A stretch of 64,000 bases of DNA from Apostichopus parvimensis. Its lineage: Eukaryota; Echinodermata; Holothuroidea; Aspidochirotida; Stichopodidae. The notes under the pieces were generated by a model. That model searched no databases. It was given only the letters and a program-made list of their open reading frames with translations, and was not told the DNA's origin. Below, piece by piece: positions 56,800 to 64,000 of the stretch (position 1 is the first letter of the stretch; each line of letters starts with the position of its first letter). Made by a program: the position numbers and the translations under genes. The stretch lies in NCBI GenBank assembly GCA_000934455.1, contig KN882355.1, forward strand, positions 415,635 to 479,634. Reading direction: 5' to 3'.

Positions 56800-57780
56800 C
56801 CAAGGTATTGCTAGGTGTGCATGCCTGGCTTTTGCGGGGTAATCCTGGGTATGGATACCAGGCTTTTCTTGGCTCTTCACTCACAAATATAGACAGGGTA
56901 ATTCTGAGTTAACACTTCAGGCTTGTCCAGCCTTTACCTGGCTCTAAATGAGTTACAAAAACCAGACTTTACTAGGCTTCCAGGGATTTCCCTGGATAAA
57001 ATCAACACTGCTTATATTCCCTGGAATTCAGTGATTTTCCTGCCTAATTTTCGTCTGGACCCCTGGATCTGCGCCTGGTGTGTGAACCTGGTATGTATGT
57101 GAAACATTTTCCATTTGTAAATATCTCAAGAAGTGAAAGTTTGTTAAATTTCAAATGTGGTGTAGTGACAGTTTCAAACTGTTCATTGAATCCCCAAACT
57201 CTTCTCTCGATACTTCAAATCATTTTTGTGTGGGCCATTGGACATTTGGGGTTGCTGCCTGGGCCCTGTTACAGGAATAAAATATTGATATTTTGGGATA
57301 TCCCAATGGCCTATGGGCCCAAAACCACTAAAATAATGCTGTCTGTTTATAAGCTGAAATTATGTGTGACCCCTGAGCCCTTTATGGATGTTCTCTGGGG
57401 CCCGGTTTAGATAAAAGTTGTAAATGGATTTTGTTGGCAAATGCAAACTACACAAATAATCCTTGTCTTTTTGCACACGATTGAATCTAGTGTGGCTCAT
57501 GAGCCCTTTGAGGTCGATGTTAGACTCTGGTAAAGTGTACTATTTTAGCCATAGGTATTTTTGAATATCCATGGAACTATAGGATTCAGCCCCACTGAAA
57601 AGAATCACCTTGAACTCTTCACATTATAAAATCAGGTGTGGGCCACAGGATCTTTTGGCTGCTTCCTGGATCGTGGTACATCATATAGTAATTCGTGTTT
57701 TGGGATATCCAATGTCCAAAGGGTTCAATTCCACTTAGAGAATCTTCCTGCTCTCTTTTGACATAAATGAATCATGTGTA
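56800..57780. repeat. Degenerate repeats downstream of the DUF4806/BEN-like gene
   Basis: 56800-57010 has short CCAGGCTTT/CCTGG words. From 57225 to 57720 a longer unit recurs about three times: GTGTGGGCCATTGGACATTT near 57229 and GTGTGGGCCACAGGATCTTT near 57637, each followed by GCTGC(C/T)TGG and a TTTTGGGATATCC phrase. No supported coding sequence. Confidence 0.5.
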
Positions 57781-58640
57781 AACTAGGCTGATACTGTATC
57801 ACTGCAAGATTCCAGTCATCATAATAACGTCACAGATCAATTTAGATCACATGATCACGATACGGCTTTTCGCAAATCATGACTTTTTAACAAGAAAATG
57901 AGAAGCGAAGGCCGTATTTTACAGCAGTTCCTGCATAAGGAATACTTAATTTTTAGAATTTGTGAACAGGAGAGCACTAAGGGTTATGTGTGAGTTTGGG
58001 GAATTTATAATATCCATTGAAGGTTACAAAGTAGGTAAGAAAATTCCTTCCACACATTTGTTAGTTGCCCTATGTTTACATTTCTTTAAATTTAATCTAT
58101 TTGCTAAATCTGTGAGACGCTTTAACTCCCATCATGCAAGGTGAGGTAATTTGCTCCAAAGAAAAGCAAGATCATTTAATTTATGTAGAAAAGAATTGAG
58201 ATGTTGACTGTTCAGGTGTACACCTTCACAAACATGCCATTAATAGCGACACCTCTGTTTGACTGATGCTAGCCGATTTATTTATTTCCCTCATCTCACT
58301 TACTGTACATCCACATCACATACTAAATGACTCACTGAAGCATTATTTTTACTAAAGCAGTAGGGAGAAAATCGCCCAGGGTCTTTTTCACCCATATCGT
58401 AGATAGGGAAGAAAATTGAAATGTTCATAATTGGACAGATCTGAAATATCAATATTGTTTGGAAATCTTGTACAGCTCCTATAATAACATTAAGTGCTGC
58501 AATTTTCCTGTCCATGAATTTATATGTAATTATATTTATAGTAAACACTTAATTAGTTCTTAACAGTTCCAATATCGTTCGGAATATTGTGACAAGGTGA
58601 CCAGCATCCCTGCCGTCAGGAAATGTTAATGTTAGTTCAG
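57781..58640. other. Spacer, no gene seen
   Basis: AT-rich. No family or splice-supported exon was recognised. No long terminal repeat matching the candidate at the far side of the Gypsy element could be found here. Confidence 0.35.
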
Positions 58641-58679
58641 TAGATTTCTGTGGGAGGTCGACGGTTTCGTTTAGGAAAT

Positions 58680-59400
58680 TTATCTCCTGCATGAGGTTCG
58701 CCAGCCAATGCTTTTTCTATATAAGTGATTAGCATTAACACCATTGTTAGGAACTTCAGACGGAGTCGATTCATCATCACTCCCCTCCGCATCCTTCACT
58801 TCTGGGGCATATGTTCTCTCTTCGTCGACTTTGTCGGGGTCAGATCCTTCCTCGGGAACTGGGGTTCCATGCTCAACCGTAATTTCGTCATCCTCATCTT
58901 TATGCGGACTAGAACCTCGAGATTCTTGATTAGCAAAGTGGTTTCTTTTCAATTTCATTAGTCTCCTCCAGGGAGTCATTTCATACGTCTTCCAGAACAG
59001 AATTTTCACATCCTTCATCTTCTGTAGCTTCCCCCTGTGTTACTTCGATGGGTTGAAGCGTACTTTAAGTATTGGACGGAACTCCTGGGCCTCAGGATTC
59101 AAGTTCAGCATTCCCTTACTTGATGTAGTGTTTGGCCTCAAACAAATTTCGACATACTCAATGTCGTCTTCGCTATCCGAGCTGGACGATGTCTCTTTGT
59201 GTTGAGTAGTTTGCTTAAGTCTTTCTTTACATTCTCTCTTCTCCTTTTTAAGAAAGGCTTTGGGTCGTTCTGTGCTTTGTTGTTCGGCGATTGCTGGCAT
59301 ATATCCCACTGGCCACAGGTGGTTTCGATGTAGAGTTTGGGACTTTCCTTCCTTATACTTTGGCTTCACTCGATAGACCGGAAGATCCCCTTTTCACTCT
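58680..59400 (-). CDS. C-terminal tail of the Gypsy pol, fossil part
   Basis: Minus strand: KPKYKEGKSQTLHRNHLWPV and GYMPAIAEQQ, a common ending of Gypsy integrases. Then follow acidic stretches (SSSDSEDDIEYVE, and further on KDAEGSDDESTPSEVP). No envelope-like or membrane segment was seen. Confidence 0.6.
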
Positions 59401-59699
59401 TCCACAATGAATATGTCAGTATCTGTCATCTAACTTGCACTTCCCTTTGCGTGCTAAGTTGCACACTAACACCTCGCCTCCTATTTCGAGTCGATTTGCC
59501 CTGATTCGCTTATCATGCCTCTTCTTGTTTTCCAGCAGAATTTTCAGACAGTTGAAACGCCTGTTGCCAAGTAGCCTTCAACTTCTGTACATTATGCATA
59601 TGCTGTCCACAGCTTCTACTGTCTGGGTTAACGCCATAGGTTATATCAACCGCCAATCAAGGTTCCCTTCCGAAAAGCAAGTAGTAAGGTGAAAAACCT

Positions 59700-60300
59700 G
59701 TACAGTCAGGCACCGAACAGTTGTAGGCGTGAACCAAGGCAGGCAGGTACTGGCCCCAGTTTAGTCTTCTGGTCTGGAGTCAGTGTCCCCAACATGTTCA
59801 ACAGGGCGCGATTAAAACGTTCCGGTTGTGGGTCCCCTTGTGGGTAATAAGGTGTAGTATGGGTCTTCTTTATGCCGAGCAGCTTGGTTATTTCGGCAAT
59901 AAGACGGCTTTCGAAGTTTGCCCCTCTATTTGAGTGCAGCTTAACAGGCAAGCAATAGTGGCTGAAGAATTTTCTCCCAAAGAATTTTAGGTACGGTACG
60001 TGCTGTTTGGTTATTTGTTGCAACTGCTTGGGTGTAGCGGGTATAATGGTCAGTAATGACCAAAATGGAATAAGTACCACTTTTATCCGGTTCAAGTGAC
60101 AGAAAATCCATGCATACCAGTTCCAGGGGTGCAGTCGTTCTGATAGTTTCCAAAGGAGCGGCCACTAAAGGGAGAGTTTTCCTCGGAGTACATCGGATAC
60201 ATTGTCTGACCCATTCGGTTACTTGGGCCGTCATGCCCGGCCAGTAGAACCTCATTCTCATTGCCGCCATGGTTCTCTCAACTCCACTATGTCAACTCTT
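59700..60300 (-). CDS. Integrase part of the Gypsy fossil
   Basis: Minus strand: MRFYWPGMTAQVTEWVRQCI with RCTPRK (end of the HHCC zinc region), PLELVCMDFLSLEPDKSG (first catalytic Asp), YSILVITDHYTRYTQAVA, LHSNRGANFESRL and TTPYYPQGDPQPERFNRALL (third acidic residue region). It is the insertion enzyme of the element. Confidence 0.8.
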
Positions 60301-60659
60301 GTCATGTAAAAGCTTCAAATACTTCCCTTCTGTTTGGTTTCGGCAAGACGAGTTGACAATTCTTCTCGTTTTTCTTTGGATCATATGACGTACGATACAA
60401 GACGTCGCTCTTACGTACCGCTTAAATTCCGCAACATCAACTTGCTGTCGTTACTCAACCCGACTGTCTGCTTTGATTGTTCTCCTAGTTTTACCCAATC
60501 TCTCAAAAGGTTGATATCTGGATTCCTGCCTTGTAAATAGGGATCGTTGCTTGTGCCCACGACACCAGTATAAGCTTCCGGGATAAGAGATGGTGAGGCT
60601 GCTAGCGCTAGGACCCACAGAATCTCATCTGAGGGATAGTCAATGTCCTGCAGAAAGTC

Positions 60660-61132
60660 TACCTGTCATCTTCTCATATCCACCGAAAGTAACTCCTCTT
60701 CAACTTGTTGATCAGCATTCTCTCTTACTCTCGAGTCCATAGTGATCTTACATTCCATCTGCTCGTCTTCATCTTTATAGGTGATATCGCTGTATGGTCT
60801 CCGAGATAGGGCATCTGCGTCGATGTTTTTCTTCCCAGAGCGGTAATGGAGAGTGAAGTCGTAATTGGACAGATCAGCCAGCCAGCGCTGCCCGGTAGCA
60901 TCCACCTTTGCAGTACTGAAAATATATGTTAATGGGTTTGTTGTCAGTGAAAACCTTCGTCTTTTGAGCGTGATAGAGGTAATCCTTAAATTTGTCACAA
61001 ACAGCCCACTTTAAACAGAGATACTCTAATAACCACATAAGCCTAAAAAGAATCGAGGCCACGTCTTCAGAGCCGATATCTTATCAGGATCCGTCTGGAC
61101 ACCCTGTTTTGATACAATGTGACCCAAATATC
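60660..61132 (-). CDS. RNase H part of the Gypsy fossil
   Basis: Minus strand: KVFTDNKPINIYFQY-like and LTTNPLTYIFSTAKVDATG, QRWLADLSNYDFTLHYRSGK and NIDADALSRRP. These are the closing motifs of the Gypsy RNase H domain, between reverse transcriptase and integrase. Confidence 0.75.
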
Positions 61133-61840
61133 TCACCGAAGTACAGCAGATCTGACATTTGTCAGGAGACACTTTAAGTCCGTATTCTTTAGACTAGTCA
61201 GAACCTTCTCTAACCTAATATCCATGTCCTCCAACGTCTTGGAATATATAATCAAGTCATCCATGTAAACCAGGGCCTCGACTTGGTGGATCCCAGTCAA
61301 GCATCTTTCCATTAGGCGCTGGAATGTAGCTGGGGCCCCTCTTATCCCCTGGGGCATTCGTTCGAACTGATAGAATCCAGCAGGGCAAACGAAGGCTGTC
61401 CTCTCTTTATGGTCTTCTCGCATGGGAGTCGGATAAAACCCAGATTTAAGGTCAATTAAGGTAAACCACTGGCAACCGTTCAGACAATCAATGGCTTTTT
61501 GAATGATGGGTACTGTGTATTGATCAGGGATTGTACGGGAATTAGGAGTTGTGTAGTCCACACATAATCGAAGCTCTCCACTCTTCTTCCGTACCAGGAC
61601 AACGGGTGATGCATATTGTCTTCGGATCTCGCGAATGATACCATGTTCCAAAATCTTCTTAATGTGTTCTCGTATGTCTTGAAGATCTCCTGGGGCTACC
61701 CTGCGGGACCGTTCTCTAAAAGGACTATAATCCGTGAGAGATATCTCATGTTCGGCCTTGTCTGTCACCCCAATATCCCAGTCTTGCATCGAAAACATCT
61801 CTTTCGTCTCTGCCATCACGGATAGAAACCTGTTCTTTCA
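61133..61840 (-). CDS. Reverse transcriptase part of the Gypsy fossil
   Basis: Minus strand motifs: EHEISLTDYSPFRERSRRVA, ILEHGIIREIRRQYASPVVL, VRKKSGELRLCVDY, FTLIDLKSGF, FERMPQGIRGAPATFQRLM and VEALVYMDDLIIYS (the YMDD box). The order and wording are those of Ty3/Gypsy reverse transcriptases, which copy the element's RNA into DNA. Confidence 0.85.
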
Positions 61841-62479
61841 CTCTGTAGTCAGGGGACCCTACGTAAAAGGTACATCCAAGAAGTCCCCAGGTACTGGATT
61901 TGATTTCGCTTCACACTGTGTATACTTGGCTGCTTGTGATGAAGCATCCAAACGATGGCACCAGACTCGTACTGCAGCTTCACCAGGTATATATCCAGGA
62001 GAGAGGTCGATCCTGCGGTTCCTTCGTTATGATCACCCTTACTGTAGTTGCTGTCATCGGCGGGAGTTCAATCAGTTGTGGTACGCACTTCAATTGTATA
62101 GAAGAACGTTGTACTGGCTGGTCTACGAGGACCTTAATGGGGTAACTCAGTGGGTTCCCTATTACGGCCGTGAGTTTTCTTGTCTGTTGTGGTGTGAATG
62201 TCACCCTCCTGTGTCTTACCTTTACCTCCCCAACCTTACCCTCCGACTTCTCCGACCTCTCTGTTTCACGGAACATCTTTGTACATACCGGTGATGAGAC
62301 TTCCGTGGGATTATCTCCTGATTTTTTTGTGCACCTCAAATAGCGTTCGAAACATACCTGTGTTTGTTCCCACCGTACACGGTACTTCGTTCGAGTCCCT
62401 CTTGTCGGGAGTAATAATACCCAAAGTGTTACAAGGCGTATGAATCCCAGTGAACTCTTAAGACAAATTCAGCTAAACG

Positions 62480-62830
62480 TGGCACCATGATAATTAATCC
62501 ATCGTACCATCACCTCCATGCCACAATAGGTCTTTCATTGGGTAAAGGTCTCTTTGTAGCTTGTCGAAAACCTTTTGCCAACAGACTTACTTGGGAGCCG
62601 CTATCTATCAGGCAGGACGTTGATTGTCCATCTTCTTACATCTACCTCGCAATTGATTTAATACCATGAGGCAAAACCTTTGATAGAACCAAGAGCATCG
62701 ACCTTATCGTATTTTTAACAGGCCTACCAACCAATAAGATAGCGTTTTCTACACATATGTCCTCCTTCTTACACCACTCTACACATAGTTCCCTAAAGTC
62801 AATGATAGCATCCATACTAGTAATGCCTAC
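62480..62830 (-). CDS. Gag-remnant and retropepsin-like part of the Gypsy fossil
   Basis: Minus strand: near 62830 MDAIIDFRELCVEWCKKED and ENAILLVGRPVKNT, a possible gag-remnant. Around 62590-62620, CLIDSGSQVSLLAKGF carries the DSG motif of an aspartic protease of retropepsin type. Further on, a PRTP-like continuation reaches 61980 (NPLSYPIKVLVDQPVQ). In intact elements this protease cuts the polyprotein. Identification rests on the DSG motif and position. Confidence 0.5.
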
Positions 62831-62966
62831 TCACAGTGGCCTGTACAAGTACAACACAACTACCCAATTATGTAAAATCTGACAAAATATACGAATTCTA
62901 ACAATGACACAGCAAAAACTATCGAGCTCAACAGAGCATAAGCATTTCCCGGATAGGCCCCCGATT

Positions 62967-63700
62967 TGTAACACAGGTCAAGCCCCAAAAACAATGATTC
63001 AGAAAGATTCAAACGGACTGAAGAATTGACGGTATGCTTTTGCTGTCTCTTTGTTTATTAAAATAACACAGGCAAGGATACTTACTTGTTCGGTGATACC
63101 CGAGCAACCAGGAAATATAAAGATCTTATACATTAAACTGAAAACTTAGCCTTAATTAAATACGCCTTTTCAATTAAACCCCAAATAGACGAGCACCGTG
63201 TGTATGACGGTGTCGCTGACTTGCCGAGCACCAAAGAAGACCGGATAGTGTTGTGATTCTCTATTGTTCCCGACCTTCCAACAACCGATAGCTACCAGGA
63301 AGGCATCAAAACATCTATAAAGGTAGTCCAACTAAAACTACGTCACTTTTATGAGCACAACTAATTATGAAAGATAAAATAACAAGTACATAAAACACCT
63401 AACCTCTCCTGGCAAAACTGCAAACGTATCCCAAGTACGGCACTCCCATACGAAAGCAAACGAAGTAATTACAATACATACTAAATACCACGTAGTACAG
63501 AATGCCTATACAAATCATGTGTCTACATGTTGCACCCACAGACCCCCACTTTTTTAAGCACGGTTTAACTATTACAACTGTTGAAATCGTAAACAACTTT
63601 AAGATGACGTCACTGAATAAACAAACTACTAGAACATAACCTGTACTGACTCAGCAACACAGTATACTTATACCCGCCCTGAACGGGCACCCTTTCAAAT
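62967..63700 (-). repeat. Candidate 5' long terminal repeat of the Gypsy fossil
   Basis: The inner edge reads TGTAACACAGG on the plus strand (minus strand ends ...CCTGTGTTACA), directly beside the primer-binding-like site. On the minus strand there is a TATA-like CCTTTATAGATG near 63312-63323 and an AATAAA near 63053-63060, a spacing that fits U3, R and U5. The outer edge could not be fixed and may lie anywhere up to the window end. Confidence 0.45.
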
Positions 63701-64000
63701 GTAACCAAGTACGTTAAGCTACACGAGGACACATAAACTATAATCCTAGTACTAGTAACGCCTGCATAACTAAGTTGTAAAACCCAAGGTCATCCCTAGT
63801 CCTCCACACTCCCGTAATTATCTTACTTGCAGAGCTACAATCCTGCTCCCTAACACAATATCTGTAATGTAATCATTCTGAAGTATCTGTATACGGTACT
63901 TTATGTTGTGTTCGAATTGTGAGCTATGAGATACAGCTTACTCATGCTACATTATGTTCACACCGCTTGCTATCAACGATCGCTGAACCCATTCAATAAA
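63701..64000. other. Right edge of window, no gene seen
   Basis: No coding sequence was recognised. The region may still belong to the outer part of the long terminal repeat or to flanking DNA. Confidence 0.3.

Larger units (their letters stand above)
58640..63700 (-). mobile_element. Ty3/Gypsy LTR retrotransposon fossil, broken
   Basis: Minus-strand pol parts are in the order protease, reverse transcriptase, RNase H, integrase and a C-terminal tail. A candidate 5' LTR starts near 62967 on the plus strand. Next to it is a primer-binding-like site (minus strand CGGGGGCCTATCCGGGA near 62947-62964) resembling the proline tRNA type. Only a short gag-like segment could be placed between that site and the protease. 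No 3' LTR was found at the left end. The element is broken, with roughly ten or more breaks, but its domains still read clearly, so it is an old but not ancient insertion. The right boundary is uncertain. Confidence 0.78.

Noticed and set aside
57078-57410. 110-codon plus-strand frame
   Set aside because: Coincides with degenerate tandem repeats; no domain and no splice support.

Overview
This window is animal genomic DNA with small exons, GT-AG introns, AT-rich introns, many decayed mobile elements and no bacterial-style operons. The repeated AGGCCTA-type words near 18.7-19.4 kb, the LINE families, the capsid/integrase virus-like fossil and the transposase-like and tyrosine-recombinase-like gene families suggest a marine invertebrate, most likely an echinoderm. 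That assignment is inference. No conserved single-copy host gene anchors it, and almost every recognisable protein here belongs to, or derives from, mobile DNA.

Layout. 0.5-2.5 kb: a minus-strand multi-exon zinc-finger / tyrosine-recombinase (YR) gene whose splice phases join cleanly. 2.6-5.5 kb: gene-free repetitive DNA ending in a telomere-like patch. 5.5-10.6 kb: a broken Polinton/adintovirus-type fossil on the minus strand (PC4-like protein, cysteine protein, integrase with chromodomain, penton-like, core-like and capsid parts), bordered by a 42-bp tandem array. 11.2-12.2 kb: a 946-bp foldback element with an 8-bp target duplication. 14.6-15.5 kb: two exons of a KMT5A-like SET domain with one stop. 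15.75-18.6 kb: a decayed LINE. 20.1-25.0 kb: a decayed tnp2/CACTA-like transposase-family gene with a duplicated exon. 28-30 kb: minisatellite and local duplications.

32.0-37.5 kb: a second YR-like gene, broken in the middle but with an open catalytic C-terminus; a 1-kb non-autonomous transposon sits inside it. 37.6-42.3 kb: AT-rich gene desert with an internal duplication. 42.3-45.3 kb: a second tnp2-like gene with a 454-residue open frame. It is followed on the same strand by a 12-exon DUF4806/BEN-like gene (45.9-56.6 kb). 58.6-63 kb and beyond: a broken Ty3/Gypsy element on the minus strand, with one LTR candidate running toward the window end.

The most interesting points are: the tnp2-like plus DUF4806/BEN-like gene pair, which may be a two-protein transposon or a domesticated module; two different YR gene families, one possibly once linked to a SET domain; the virus-like fossil with two PC4-like repeats in one protein; and the foldback element with a matching 8-bp duplication. 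Exon borders were read by eye from splice signals and reading frame. Family calls rest on motif recognition, not on searches.
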